A stretch of 52,007 nucleotides of DNA from Candidatus Fibrimonadaceae bacterium (GCA_031281275.1 JAITFP010000083.1:1-52007), one strand, 5' to 3'. Counted from the stretch's first letter, positions 8,589 through 16,665 are shown. Made by a program: numbers and translations. Notes: generated from the sequence alone by a model not told the origin.

Positions 8589-9205
8589 ATTAACTTGCCT
8601 TTGCTTTTGAGCTTTGCCAACATATTTTTTATGGCTCTACCCCTGTGGCTCAAAATATTTTTTTCTTCTTCACTCATGCAGCCAAAACTTTGTGGAAAAC
8701 CATCGGGAACAAAAACAGGGTCGTAGCCAAAACCGCTGGTTCCTTGCGGCTCGGTTAAAATTTTGCCTTCGCACTCTCCCTCAAAAAATTCTGGTTCGTT
8801 TTCTGGAATAATCAAGCAAAGGCAGCAAACAAACCTTGCATTTCTATTGGTTTTGCCTTCCATTTCTTTTAGCAATTTTGTGTATCGCTCTGCGGCAGTG
8901 GCATTTTCCCCCGCATACCTAGCAGAGAAAACCCCAGGCTTGCCCTCCAAGCTCTCCACTTCCAAACCAGAATCATCTGCTATAATCCAATGGTCTTTAT
9001 ATTCATCTTTGGAAGATGTGTATTCAAAAACGGCACGAGCCTTTATTTCTGCATTGCCTTTGAAGGTATCTGCATTTTCTTCAATTTCTTTGAAAAATCC
9101 TATATCTTTTGATGCCAAAAAAGAAAACGCGCTATCTTTGAGGATAGCACAAAACTCACTTACTTTGCCGGCATTGCCGGTGGCTATAACCACAGCCTGA
9201 GGCAT
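8585..9205 (-). CDS. rdgB: XTP/dITP diphosphatase (RdgB/HAM1)
   Basis: 206 residues. It hydrolyses non-canonical purine nucleotides (XTP, dITP, ITP) to monophosphates and so keeps them out of nucleic acids. The nucleotide-binding start motif ATGNAGKVSEF is at residues 7-17, and the metal-binding region DDSGLEVESLEGKPGVFSAR follows. GTSGFGYDPVFVPDG and SHRGRAIKNM complete the family signature. It lies 10 nt downstream of a 31-residue basic protein gene and overlaps the next gene by 4 bp, giving a three-gene minus-strand operon. Confidence 0.95.
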   Translation of the reverse strand: MPQAVVIATGNAGKVSEFCAILKDSAFSFLASKDIGFFKEIEENADTFKGNAEIKARAVFEYTSSKDEYKDHWIIADDSGLEVESLEGKPGVFSARYAGENATAAERYTKLLKEMEGKTNRNARFVCCLCLIIPENEPEFFEGECEGKILTEPQGTSGFGYDPVFVPDGFPQSFGCMSEEEKNILSHRGRAIKNMLAKLKSKGKLI

Positions 9206-9215
9206 AAGAGCTTAT

Positions 9216-9311
9216 TTAGCGAATTTTCTTTTTGTGACGGTCACGACGGCGGCGTTTTTTACGCTTGTGAGTCGCAATCTTTCTCTTTTTTCTTTTTCTT
9301 CCGCAGGGCAT
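9216..9311 (-). CDS. 31-residue highly basic, ribosomal-type small protein
   Basis: Found by reading the minus strand. The start is MPCGRKRKK, the centre IATHKRKKRRRRD and the end RHKKKIR, so about two thirds of the residues are Lys, Arg or His. Good GGAGAG ribosome binding site 3 nt before the ATG. The pattern MPxGKKRKRxKxATHKRKKR is one I associate with tiny basic proteins of Bacteroidota and relatives, annotated as AURKAIP1/COX24-type or ribosome-associated. Likely an rRNA-binding accessory ribosomal protein. It leads the rdgB operon. Family assignment is from memory of the motif. Confidence 0.75.
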   Translation of the reverse strand: MPCGRKRKKRKIATHKRKKRRRRDRHKKKIR

Positions 9312-9340
9312 TGGCTCTCCGTTTAATTTGTGAAGGGTAA

Positions 9341-9346
9341 AATATA
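9341..9346 (-). promoter_or_regulatory. Putative -10 box for the small basic protein-rdgB operon
   Basis: On the minus strand TTTTTTCTATATT ends 29 nt before the ATG at 9311. It is the same box as in leaderless genes, but here it is followed by a leader with a Shine-Dalgarno. Confidence 0.5.
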
Positions 9347-9373
9347 GAAAAAATTTTACGCAAAATTACGATT

Positions 9374-9747
9374 TTATACACACAGGCGAAATAGAGCTTG
9401 CAGGTGAGGCATAAACACAGCAAATATAGACGGCAAACCGTGCATTACAGCCGATTGAAAGGCAATGAAAATGGCGGTTGGAGTCAGGTCGGAATCTACA
9501 AAAAATTCTCCCGATGGGAAGAATTTTCTATATTTACATTCAAATATGACTTTGGGCAATAAAACAATTTTTGGCAGGGCTTGCGGTGCAAGCTCCAAAA
9601 ACGGTTTTTCCAACCTGCCTTTAATAGCTTCATACGTGCCAAATAAAGCCATGTTTTTTCCGTTGGGCAAAAATCGCTCCAAGTCAAAGATGAGCAATTT
9701 TAGCATTGTTTCTGTCGCAACCAGAGGCGATTTATTAACCCTTGCGA
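9374..9747 (-). pseudogene. 5'-truncated TetR-like regulator remnant
   Basis: A minus-strand frame of about 124 codons ends in a proper stop and has no plausible start: its upstream end runs straight into the poly-C tract. The sequence (SPLVATETMLKLLIFDLERFL, then SGEFFVDSDLTPTAIFIAFQ) resembles the ligand-binding helices of a TetR-family regulator. The N-terminal helix-turn-helix is missing. I read it as a regulator cut by the event that placed the poly-C tract and the FISUMP cassette. The family call is tentative. Confidence 0.4.
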
Positions 9748-9765
9748 CCCCCCCCCCCCCCCCCC
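9748..9765. repeat. Poly-C tract (18 C) upstream of the FISUMP lipoprotein
   Basis: Eighteen C residues between the broken TetR-like gene and a CCCGATT repeat, 82 nt before the ATG at 9848. It is too far from the start codon to cause a coding frameshift, so any effect would be transcriptional. Confidence 0.85.
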
Positions 9766-9770
9766 ATCGT

Positions 9771-9807
9771 CCCGAACCTCGATTCACCCGATTTAAGGAT
9801 TTTCCCG
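9771..9807 (+). repeat. CCCGATT-type dispersed repeat, copy 1
   Basis: Reads CCCGAACCTCGATTCACC CGATTTAAGGATTTTCCCGA and shares most bases with 29518-29558. With the inverted copy at 11248-11283 it brackets the FISUMP lipoprotein gene. Further copies are at 29518, 29931 and 31292. Confidence 0.75.
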
Positions 9808-9847
9808 AAAAAACAGTTTCCCTTTCCCTTAACAATAGGAGTTCACT

Positions 9848-11128
9848 ATGAAAACTAACCGTTTTCTCTCGTTAGCGGCATTTTTTGCCATGGCATTAAC
9901 CCTTTTCGCTTGTTCAAGTGATGACCCTTCACCGCCGCCGAGCGTGGAGCCTTCAAGCGATTCCTCTGGTGCAAATCAGCAGGTTTTTTGCAAACTAACC
10001 GCAGGCACTTGTTCGCAGATGTCGCTTTCCACTTGTATGGAATTGGTTAATGCAGGTGCGGCACAAATAGTGTCGAATTGTACAACAGAAGAACCACCAC
10101 CGCCCCTTCAATCCAGTTCAAGTAATGGCGTAACCATTATTGGCTATTGCGATTATGGACCAATTCAAGCAAATGGAGATGGCGGTTGTTTTCCTATGGC
10201 TACGGCAGATGATGAGGCTAATTGTGCAATGTGGGGCAAGGTTGTAAGTTCTTGCGGTACTGCTCCTTCATCTAACTCGGTGCCTTCAAGTTCGTCCAAT
10301 CCGCCTTCACCTTCGTCTAGTTCAAGACCTTCAAGTTCATCCAATTCTACTACGCTTTCTTCGTCTAGCTCGGTGCCTTCAAGCAGTAGTGTAGGTATTT
10401 TTGGCTATTGTGATTATGGACCTATTACCGAGTATGGTGGCGGTTGTTTTGCTATGGCTACGGCGGCTGATAAAGCTAATTGTGAGCTACCTGACAATGG
10501 TGGCAAAGTGGTAAGCTCCTGCCCTTCTTCGTCTAGCTCAAAGCCTTCAAGCAATAGCGTAGGTTCTTCGTCTTCCACAGCCCAAAATACTTCTTGCCTA
10601 AACGGTACATTCACAGATCCTCGCGATAACAAGACTTACAAATGTGTGAAAATTGGCACCCAAACTTGGATGGCACAGAATTTGAACTATTGTCCGCCAG
10701 ATGGATGCTACTTCGTCGATGGTAAGCGCGATACTTACGGTGTTCTTTATCCTTCTTTCCCGGGGTCTGTTTGCCCTTCTGGTTGGCATTTGCCCAGTGG
10801 TACAGAATTTGATATTCTTATAGATTATGTAGGCGGCTCCACCACAGCTGGAACTAAGCTGAAAGCAAGCGGCGGATGGCTCAATGCTGGGAACGGCAAA
10901 GACAATTACGGATTTTCAGCTTTACCAGGTGGCTACTTAGATAAAAAAGACAACGTAATCTACAATGTCGGTAGCGAGGGTTATTGGTGGTACACAAGTA
11001 CTGGTTACGTCGCTGGTTTTGATGTTACGCAATACAATTATCTGCTTATAAGTGCTGACAACGCGACTACTCGTAAGCTGGTATCACCATATAGAGATTT
11101 TTGTTCCGTGCGTTGTATTCAAGATTAA
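9848..11128 (+). CDS. FISUMP-domain lipoprotein with Cys-rich repeats and Ser-rich linkers
   Basis: 426 residues. A lipoprotein signal (LTLFACSS, Cys at about 22) is followed by three related Cys-containing units. Units 2 and 3 begin GYCDYGPI and end GKVVSSC; unit 1 (about residues 46-78) is a degenerate version. Poly-Ser/Pro linkers separate them. The C-terminal 170 residues form the FISUMP domain: FTDPRDNKTYKCVKIGTQTW and MAQNLNY, then CPSGWHLPSG, YGFSALPGGY and SVRC. The family is greatly expanded in Fibrobacter and is presumed surface-exposed; its ligand is unknown. The RBS TAGGAG precedes the ATG. The gene sits alone between inverted CCCGATT repeats and behind a poly-C tract, so it looks like an inserted, possibly phase-variable unit. 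Confidence 0.9.
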   Translation: MKTNRFLSLAAFFAMALTLFACSSDDPSPPPSVEPSSDSSGANQQVFCKLTAGTCSQMSLSTCMELVNAGAAQIVSNCTTEEPPPPLQSSSSNGVTIIGYCDYGPIQANGDGGCFPMATADDEANCAMWGKVVSSCGTAPSSNSVPSSSSNPPSPSSSSRPSSSSNSTTLSSSSSVPSSSSVGIFGYCDYGPITEYGGGCFAMATAADKANCELPDNGGKVVSSCPSSSSSKPSSNSVGSSSSTAQNTSCLNGTFTDPRDNKTYKCVKIGTQTWMAQNLNYCPPDGCYFVDGKRDTYGVLYPSFPGSVCPSGWHLPSGTEFDILIDYVGGSTTAGTKLKASGGWLNAGNGKDNYGFSALPGGYLDKKDNVIYNVGSEGYWWYTSTGYVAGFDVTQYNYLLISADNATTRKLVSPYRDFCSVRCIQD

Positions 11129-11169
11129 GTAGCCGAAAAATTTGTGCCAATGGTGGCATGAACATCGTC

Positions 11170-11196
11170 AAGCCCTTGTGTTTTCCCCAAGGGTTT
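11170..11196 (+). terminator. Stem-loop after the FISUMP gene
   Basis: AAGCCCTTG (11170-11178) pairs with CAAGGGTTT (11188-11196) around a 9-nt loop, with one G-U pair. No U-tract follows directly, so it may be a weak or factor-assisted terminator. The remainder of 11129-11288 holds no gene. Confidence 0.4.
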
Positions 11197-11247
11197 GGCT
11201 GTGGCAATAAAACCCTAGATTTTCAAAATTATATAAAATGAACTTAA

Positions 11248-11283
11248 AATCGGGCGAATCCCAAAAATCGGGGTTTTGACAAA
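11248..11283 (-). repeat. CCCGATT-type dispersed repeat, copy 2 (inverted)
   Basis: On the minus strand: TTTGTCAAAACCCCGATT, TTTGGGATT and CGCCCGATTTT. It is the inverted partner of copy 1 and ends 5 bp before the vapC stop region. Confidence 0.65.
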
Positions 11284-11288
11284 AAGAA

Positions 11289-11702
11289 TCAAATCCTATT
11301 CCAAACAAAATTTAGACCCTGATTCCCATAAAAACGCATCTTCCCATCCGAACTAATAAGAGTAGCCTTATTAGTTATAGCATGTGCCATAATAGCGTGG
11401 TCAACAGGATCTTTGTGGTCGTGGATAGGAATTAGCTTGCCAAGCGTTAGTATATGTTCCTTCTTGAAGTAATCAACCGAAAAACCAAGTTCATCTATGT
11501 GGTTAAAAATATCCTTTGTTTCTTTCCACCTGGAAACTTTAACTTTACCAATTCTAAGCAAATAAACAAGTTCCTCTATACTCCTTGTACTAACATTTAT
11601 CGTATTTGAACTGTCCCAAAGCAAATCGAAAACCTCTTTGGAAAGGCGATCTTCTTCCGATACAAAAAACAATAAAATATTTGTATCTATGAAATAACGC
11701 AT
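11289..11702 (-). CDS. vapC: VapC-type PIN-domain toxin
   Basis: 137 residues, a full-length PIN domain. The acidic active-site residues are visible: D6 in MRYFIDTN, E44 in SIEELVYLL, D98/D101 in HKDPVDHAIMAHA and D119 in ISSDGKM. VapC enzymes are Mg-dependent ribonucleases, usually cutting tRNA or 23S rRNA. It starts 1 nt after the stop of a 45-codon gene that fits an antitoxin. Its 3' end touches the inverted CCCGATT repeat. Confidence 0.88.
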   Translation of the reverse strand: MRYFIDTNILLFFVSEEDRLSKEVFDLLWDSSNTINVSTRSIEELVYLLRIGKVKVSRWKETKDIFNHIDELGFSVDYFKKEHILTLGKLIPIHDHKDPVDHAIMAHAITNKATLISSDGKMRFYGNQGLNFVWNRI

Positions 11703-11703
11703 A

Positions 11704-11841
11704 TCACCTCATAACCGCACGCATATCATTAATAATTACAGGTATACCGTTTGGGTGCTTTAAGCACCACAAGGCAGCTTTTGACAACTTTATGCTTCCA
11801 TCTGTCGGAGGCACAGGCCTCTTTCCTTTTTTTGCTTTCAT
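11704..11841 (-). CDS. Small VapB-like antitoxin
   Basis: 45 residues from the ATG at 11841, preceded by AGAGGA; the longer open frame upstream would overlap the trpB promoter. Basic N-terminus (MKAKKGKRPVPPTDGS), then a helical segment with no clear DNA-binding motif. The antitoxin role is inferred from its size and its position one base ahead of the PIN-domain gene. The upstream DNA is a very AT-rich promoter region with repeated TATATTTTT. Confidence 0.65.
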   Translation of the reverse strand: MKAKKGKRPVPPTDGSIKLSKAALWCLKHPNGIPVIINDMRAVMR

Positions 11842-11967
11842 AAATAATCCTCTTAAAGTTTCACTATAAAAATATAAAAATATAATAAATATATTTAGAA
11901 AATATGGTAAAAAAGTAAAAATCCTTGCATTTGGCATACAACTGTTGCCAAATTTGCAAAAAATTTC

Positions 11968-11973
11968 TACCTT
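11968..11973 (+). promoter_or_regulatory. Putative -10 box of trpBA, leaderless layout
   Basis: TACCTT within AAATTTCTACCTT, 7 nt before the trpB ATG. TTGCCA at 11945-11950 stands 17 nt upstream and could act as a -35, making this the most conventional promoter of the set. Confidence 0.5.
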
Positions 11974-11980
11974 ACCCCCT

Positions 11981-13165
11981 ATGACTACTGGCAGATTTGG
12001 CATTCACGGCGGGCAATATATTCCAGAAACCTTGATGAACGAGATTAAGCATCTCGAAAAAGCGTATTTGCATTATAAAGAAGTTAAGGATTTTAAATCG
12101 GAACTTGCATATCTTTTAAATAACTATGCCGGACGACCCTCTTTGCTCTATTATGCGGAGAAAATTAGCCGAGATTTGGGGGGGGCAAAAGTTTATTTTA
12201 AAAGGGAAGACTTAAACCACACCGGTTCGCATAAAATAAACAATGTGCTTGGTCAGGTTCTTTTGGCAAAAAAAATGGGCAAAACCCGCGTTATTGCAGA
12301 AACAGGGGCTGGTCAGCACGGGGTTGCCTGTGCAACGGCGGCGGCTTTGCTCGGTATGGAATGTGAAATTTTTATGGGCAAGGAAGATACCGAGCGGCAA
12401 AAATTAAATGTTTATAGAATGGAATTATTGGGCGCAAAGGTAAATGCTGTTGAAAGCGGAACTCAAACATTAAAAGATGCAGTGAGCGAAACAATGCGGG
12501 AATGGGTTTCCAGAGTTGCAGACACGCATTACGTGCTTGGCTCGGTTATGGGACCTCATCCCTTTCCTATGATTGTGAGGGATTTTCAAAGCGTTATAAG
12601 CCGCGAAGCTAAGGCGCAAATTTTGGAAAAAGAGGGCAAATTGCCAGCAGCGGTTATTGCCTGCGTTGGCGGCGGCTCAAATGCAATGGGGAGTTTTTAT
12701 CATTTTATAGAAGACAAATCCGTGAAACTTATAGGTTGCGAAGCGGCAGGGCTTGGCATTGAAACAGATAAACACGCAGCCACAATAGCAAAAGGGGCAA
12801 TTGGAATTTTCCACGGAATGAAATCTTATTTTTGCCAAAATTCAGAAGGGCAAATTGCCCCAGTATATTCAATCTCTGCTGGCTTGGATTACCCAGGCAT
12901 TGGTCCAGAACACGCGCATTTGCACGACATCGGCAGAGCGGAGTATGTTCCCGTTACAGACGAAGAAGCGGTTTTGGCTTTTGAGTATTTGGCTCGCACA
13001 GAAGGAATTATCGCTGCCATAGAGAGTTCGCACGCCGTTGCTTATGCTAAAAAAATAGTGCCGAATTTGCCAAAAACAGAAAGTGTTATTATTTGCCTTT
13101 CCGGTCGCGGCGACAAAGATGTTGCGTCAATAGCAAAGTACAGAGGAGTTAATTTGCATGAGTAA
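11981..13165 (+). CDS. trpB: Tryptophan synthase beta chain
   Basis: 394 residues from the ATG at 11981; a TTG-initiated extension to 11945 would cover the promoter. It condenses indole with L-serine using PLP. Visible motifs: N-terminal [13 protein letters not shown], the PLP lysine in HTGSHKINN (about residue 84), ETGAGQHG, the phosphate-binding GGGSNAMG and the C-terminal SGRGDKD. It overlaps trpA by 8 bp. The other trp genes are not in the window. Confidence 0.97.
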   Translation: MTTGRFGIHGGQYIPETLMNEIKHLEKAYLHYKEVKDFKSELAYLLNNYAGRPSLLYYAEKISRDLGGAKVYFKREDLNHTGSHKINNVLGQVLLAKKMGKTRVIAETGAGQHGVACATAAALLGMECEIFMGKEDTERQKLNVYRMELLGAKVNAVESGTQTLKDAVSETMREWVSRVADTHYVLGSVMGPHPFPMIVRDFQSVISREAKAQILEKEGKLPAAVIACVGGGSNAMGSFYHFIEDKSVKLIGCEAAGLGIETDKHAATIAKGAIGIFHGMKSYFCQNSEGQIAPVYSISAGLDYPGIGPEHAHLHDIGRAEYVPVTDEEAVLAFEYLARTEGIIAAIESSHAVAYAKKIVPNLPKTESVIICLSGRGDKDVASIAKYRGVNLHE

Positions 13166-13928
13166 GATTCAAAACGCTTTTAAAAAAGGCAAAGCCTTTA
13201 TAGCTTTTTTAACCGCAGGCGACCCTGATTTGCAAACAACAGAGGAACTTGTTTTTGAAATGGGAAAATCCGGTGCAGACATAGTGGAACTAGGTATTCC
13301 TTTTTCTGACCCAATTGCAGAAGGACCAGTAATTCAAGAGGCGGATGTGCGAGCACTTGCGAGCGGAACAACCCCAGACAAAATTTTTGAAATGGTAGAA
13401 CGTATAAGAGAAAAATCTCAGATTCCTCTTGTTTTTTTAACATACATAAATCCTGTTTTAAAATATGGCTACGATGCTTTTTTTGCAAAATGCAATGAAG
13501 TTGGCATAGACGGAATAATTATCCCAGATTTGCCTTATGAAGAAAGAAAAGAAGTTCACGAGTTTTCCTCAAAGCACGGCATAGACTTGATACCTTTGGT
13601 TGCGCCTACATCGGAAGACCGAATTAAAAAAATTGCCGCATCCGCAGAAGGTTATTTATATGTGGTATCTTCGCTTGGAGTGACGGGCATTCGCAGCGAA
13701 ATAAAAACAGATTTGGATTCTATTATAAGTGTTGCAAAAGAAGCGGCAAAGGTTCCCTTGGCGGTTGGTTTTGGAATAAATACCCCCGAACAGGCGGCAA
13801 AAATTTCCAAAATAGCAGACGGGGTTATTGTTGGCAGCGCAATAGTGAAAATCATAGCACAACACGGAAAAATTTCTGCAAAACCCGTTAGCGAATATGT
13901 TAAAAAAATGAAAGAAGCGATGATTTAA
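13158..13928 (+). CDS. trpA: Tryptophan synthase alpha chain
   Basis: 256 residues, a TIM barrel. It cleaves indole-3-glycerol phosphate to indole and glyceraldehyde 3-phosphate, channelled to TrpB. Catalytic Glu in [12 protein letters not shown] and Asp in the same segment are present, as are [11 protein letters not shown] and the phosphate loop GFGINTPEQ. The start overlaps trpB (ATGAGT). Its stop overlaps the end of a convergent lipoprotein gene by 4 bp. Confidence 0.97.
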   Translation: MSKIQNAFKKGKAFIAFLTAGDPDLQTTEELVFEMGKSGADIVELGIPFSDPIAEGPVIQEADVRALASGTTPDKIFEMVERIREKSQIPLVFLTYINPVLKYGYDAFFAKCNEVGIDGIIIPDLPYEERKEVHEFSSKHGIDLIPLVAPTSEDRIKKIAASAEGYLYVVSSLGVTGIRSEIKTDLDSIISVAKEAAKVPLAVGFGINTPEQAAKISKIADGVIVGSAIVKIIAQHGKISAKPVSEYVKKMKEAMI

Positions 13929-14443
13929 TCACTAACTTGGCAGTCTTCTTCTTTAGCCATTGCCCTGAGTTCAGGGGTTATGGTGTAAAAATAACGGACG
14001 AAATTCTCATACAAATAAACGCCTGGAATTGTGTCGCCTTTCTCGTATGCTTTCAATGAACGCATATCTGTTAGGCTATCTTGTATGGGTCCCGAATATA
14101 TTAAACAATTAGTTGGATTTTCAAGAAACTGTATTTCTATTAAATCAGACGCAGTAAATACACTAGGAAGGATAAATGCGGTAGTATCTAATTTGTCATA
14201 TTGTAAAAAAGTCCTATGCAAAGTATCTTCGTTTTGAACATATCCGTATGAATAACTGAAAGCATTACTAGAAAACCATCTCACATAAATTTTAGCGGAC
14301 ATTCCGCTTTTATTTATATAATGTGGTTCATCGACATAATAAGAGCAACGACCATTTTCACATTCGCCACAGTCTTCGCAGCTACAGGAATAAGCGATTA
14401 AACATATACAAAATAACAGTAACATCTTTATTTTCGTATTCAT
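13925..14443 (-). CDS. Cys-rich lipoprotein of unknown function
   Basis: 172 residues. The signal ends in a lipobox (LIAYSC) and is followed by a cysteine cluster, SCEDCGECENGRC, that may bind metal or form disulfides. The mature part is beta-rich with no family I recognise. GGAG precedes the ATG, and TTACTATATT lies further upstream on the minus strand. Convergent with trpA, overlapping by 4 bp. Confidence 0.7.
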   Translation of the reverse strand: MNTKIKMLLLFCICLIAYSCSCEDCGECENGRCSYYVDEPHYINKSGMSAKIYVRWFSSNAFSYSYGYVQNEDTLHRTFLQYDKLDTTAFILPSVFTASDLIEIQFLENPTNCLIYSGPIQDSLTDMRSLKAYEKGDTIPGVYLYENFVRYFYTITPELRAMAKEEDCQVSD

Positions 14444-14527
14444 TTTTAATTGCTCCGAGAAGATTACTATAAATATAGTAATTTATGTTCCCAAAAATTC
14501 TATATTACATATTATTTAATCAGAGGA

Positions 14528-15592
14528 ATGTTTAACACAATGCAAAACGCAAAACGCAGACAATGGCGCGAAAAACGGGGCAATGCGATGCAGCAGATGC
14601 ACAGCGGCGTTTTAGACGAAAAGCCGTTGAAAGAGAGATGGAGCAGAGAGGGCAAAACAGAGGCAAAGAGAAAAAAATTAAAACCTCTTGAAGAAAATTT
14701 TTTGGCGGAACAAAAGGAGTATGGGCTTGTGCTTTCTGTGCATAGGCGGTCTTGCCAAGTTCGTTTGCAAAGCGGAAAAGAAATAAAAGCATTTTATTTG
14801 GCAAAATCTGTGGAAGAAGCTAGGGAGTTTCCAGCCGTTGGCGATATTGCCCTTATTGGCAAAAATTTTATTATTGGGTTAAAGCCTCGCAAAAGCGTTT
14901 TGACCCGCCCGGGTCCTCGCACAAGAGAGAGTCAAGAGCTTGTTCAGGCGGCAAACATAGACCAGATTGCCATAGTGATGAGCCTTGAAAACCCGCCTTT
15001 CAATTTTGGTTTTGCCGACCGTTTTTTGCTAACAGCAAATTTCAACAACTTGCCCTTTATTTTAATCCTCAATAAATGCGATTTAATGGAAAATATACCA
15101 AGCGAAATTAGGGAATTTATTGAGCTAACGGATAATACCATTTTAACAAGTGCAGAAAGCGGCAAGGGCATAGAGGAATTGAAGGAAAAACTGTGTGGCA
15201 AAATTTCTGTTTTTAGCGGGCAAAGCGGGGTTGGAAAATCCTCTTTGATAAATAAACTTGTGCCAAGTGCTTTGCTGAATACCAGCGAGGTCAGAAAAAA
15301 AGACGGCAAGGGCAGGCACACAACCGTTGCATCTTCTTATTTGGATTTACCCGGCGGCGGCGCAGTGATAGACACGCCAGGCATCCGTGCCCTTGGAATT
15401 ATGAATCTAAGTACAGATGAATTAGCCCGTTGCTTCCCAGGATTTTTTGAAAGTGATGTGTTTGATTGCAAATTCAAAGACTGCAAGCATCAAAGCGAAC
15501 CGGATTGCGCCGTTTTGAAGAGAATTGCAGAGGGATTGATTTCTGAAGCGAGATATAAGAGTTATTTGCGGATTTTGGGTTCGCTTTTGTGA
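14528..15592 (+). CDS. rsgA: Ribosome small subunit-dependent GTPase RsgA
   Basis: 354 residues from the ATG at 14528; an ATG at 14540 is also possible, and the frame upstream to 14450 covers the promoter. A circularly permuted GTPase that acts late in 30S maturation: an OB-fold with LVLSVHRRSCQVRLQSGKE, then G4 NKCD (near 181), G1 GQSGVGKSS (near 231) and G3 DTPG. The C-terminal zinc-binding region has CKFKDCKHQSEPDC. Its Lys/Arg-rich N-terminal extension of about 65 residues is longer than usual. A TATATT box lies about 22 nt upstream, and AGAGGA abuts the first ATG. Confidence 0.95.
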   Translation: MFNTMQNAKRRQWREKRGNAMQQMHSGVLDEKPLKERWSREGKTEAKRKKLKPLEENFLAEQKEYGLVLSVHRRSCQVRLQSGKEIKAFYLAKSVEEAREFPAVGDIALIGKNFIIGLKPRKSVLTRPGPRTRESQELVQAANIDQIAIVMSLENPPFNFGFADRFLLTANFNNLPFILILNKCDLMENIPSEIREFIELTDNTILTSAESGKGIEELKEKLCGKISVFSGQSGVGKSSLINKLVPSALLNTSEVRKKDGKGRHTTVASSYLDLPGGGAVIDTPGIRALGIMNLSTDELARCFPGFFESDVFDCKFKDCKHQSEPDCAVLKRIAEGLISEARYKSYLRILGSLL

Positions 15593-15622
15593 AATGGGTT
15601 ATTTAATCTAGGGAAAATTTCC

Positions 15623-15628
15623 TATATT
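15623..15628 (+). promoter_or_regulatory. Putative -10 box of the DUF3990 operon
   Basis: TATATT in AATTTCCTATATT, 11 nt before the ATG at 15640, with no Shine-Dalgarno. Confidence 0.45.
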
Positions 15629-15639
15629 TTCAAATACCA

Positions 15640-16122
15640 ATGAACCTATACCACGGAAGCTATATGCAAGTATCCGAACCGAAGATTATAACTCCGGCTC
15701 GTTTGCTTGATTTTGGCACGGGATTTTATACCACAACAGACAAAGAGCAAGCTGTGAAATTTACCAATAAATTCGTAAGTTTAGGAAAAAGCAGGATTGT
15801 AAACATATATGAATACAATGAAACAGAAGCAAGAAATACGTTATCTATATTGGAATTCAAAAAGGCAGATACTGAATGGCTGCGTTATGTTGTAGCAAAT
15901 AGGTCTGGAACAGGCAAAGATAAAGATTTTGACATTGCAATAGGTCCCGTAGCCAATGACCGTGTTTATGAAGTTATTGATAATTTTGAACTTGGCGATT
16001 ATTCGGAAGAAGAAACCATTCGTAGATTGCTCACTTTTAGATTGACAGACCAAATTGTATTTAAAACTGAAAAATCATTGCTTTATATTAAGTATATTGG
16101 TATGGAACAAATAGGAGCATAA
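15640..16122 (+). CDS. DUF3990 protein, ADP-ribosyltransferase-like (candidate toxin)
   Basis: 160 residues. The N-terminus MNLYHGSYMQVSEPKI followed by LLDFGTGFYTTTDKEQA is the hallmark of DUF3990, which is related to the ADP-ribosyltransferase fold; the His of YHGS and the Tyr of GFYTT would be the first two triad residues. The next gene starts directly after the stop, and the third overlaps the second by 4 bp. The last gene is a DUF3791 protein, a common DUF3990 neighbour, so the trio looks like a toxin-antitoxin-type module. The activity is inferred, not shown. Confidence 0.78.
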   Translation: MNLYHGSYMQVSEPKIITPARLLDFGTGFYTTTDKEQAVKFTNKFVSLGKSRIVNIYEYNETEARNTLSILEFKKADTEWLRYVVANRSGTGKDKDFDIAIGPVANDRVYEVIDNFELGDYSEEETIRRLLTFRLTDQIVFKTEKSLLYIKYIGMEQIGA

Positions 16123-16395
16123 ATGCAAAAGAACATCTCAACAGAAGCAAAAAAATATGCTTTGCGTTTATCCAAGCAAATATGCAGGATTACGCAATTG
16201 ATTATGCAAAATTACAACCTTAATGAATATGAGGCTATTGTTGATTTTTATAATTCGGAGACATACCGATTATTGTCAGATTGCAATACAAAATTATGGT
16301 GGTATAGCGTGTATGCTCTTTTTGAAATTTATAGAACAGAAAAAGAAACCGATTCCGTTTTTAATTCCCCTTATATTCTTGAGAAAAACGTATGA
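16123..16395 (+). CDS. Small helical protein in the DUF3990 operon
   Basis: 90 residues, helical, with a possible DUF3791-like arrangement (LNEYEAIVDFYNSETYRLL then YSVYALFEIYRTEK). It sits between the DUF3990 gene (no gap) and the DUF3791 gene (4-bp ATGA overlap). A partner or antitoxin role is plausible from position only. Confidence 0.6.
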   Translation: MQKNISTEAKKYALRLSKQICRITQLIMQNYNLNEYEAIVDFYNSETYRLLSDCNTKLWWYSVYALFEIYRTEKETDSVFNSPYILEKNV

Positions 16396-16597
16396 ATGAT
16401 TTGTCCGAAGAATCCAGATATTTTTTGTATTTGATAGAACAATATGCTTTACACAAAGGCATTAATGGCAAACAGGCATTAGATTTATTTGAGAAACAAA
16501 ATCTTGTTGAATATATATATACGGTATGTATTATACATATCACACAGAGCGTGTGGAGAATGCTATTGAGGATATTGATGGGAGACTTTCCGCCTGA
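16392..16597 (+). pseudogene. DUF3791 gene frameshifted at an AT repeat
   Basis: The frame from 16392 begins as a DUF3791 protein (EESRYFLYLIEQYALHKGIN and GKQALDLF) but after VEYIY turns into unrelated sequence and stops at 16604. Removing one TA unit from 16511-16521 restores YIYGMYYTYHTERVENAI, then EDIDGRLSA and a stop at 16595-16597, which fits the family. The intact protein would be 67 residues. It is either a slipped-strand OFF state, a true pseudogene, or a sequencing error. Confidence 0.75.
16511..16521. repeat. AT dinucleotide repeat at the DUF3791 frameshift
   Basis: Eleven bases of alternating A and T inside the coding region. A change of one unit switches between the truncated and full-length DUF3791 frames. 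Confidence 0.7.
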
Positions 16598-16665
16598 AAT
16601 ATGATAATATTAAGTAAAATAAGGGAAAATCTGGGATTATATAGGAATATTGGGGAATGATTTTC

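Noticed and set aside
9465-9851. Plus-strand frame across the poly-C tract into the FISUMP start
   Set aside because: Composition is not protein-like; the minus strand explains the region better.
11945-11980. TTG-initiated extension of trpB
   Set aside because: It would run through the putative promoter; the ATG at 11981 gives the family N-terminus.
14450-14527. Upstream extension of rsgA
   Set aside because: It covers the TATATT box and AGAGGA site; the added residues do not resemble the family.
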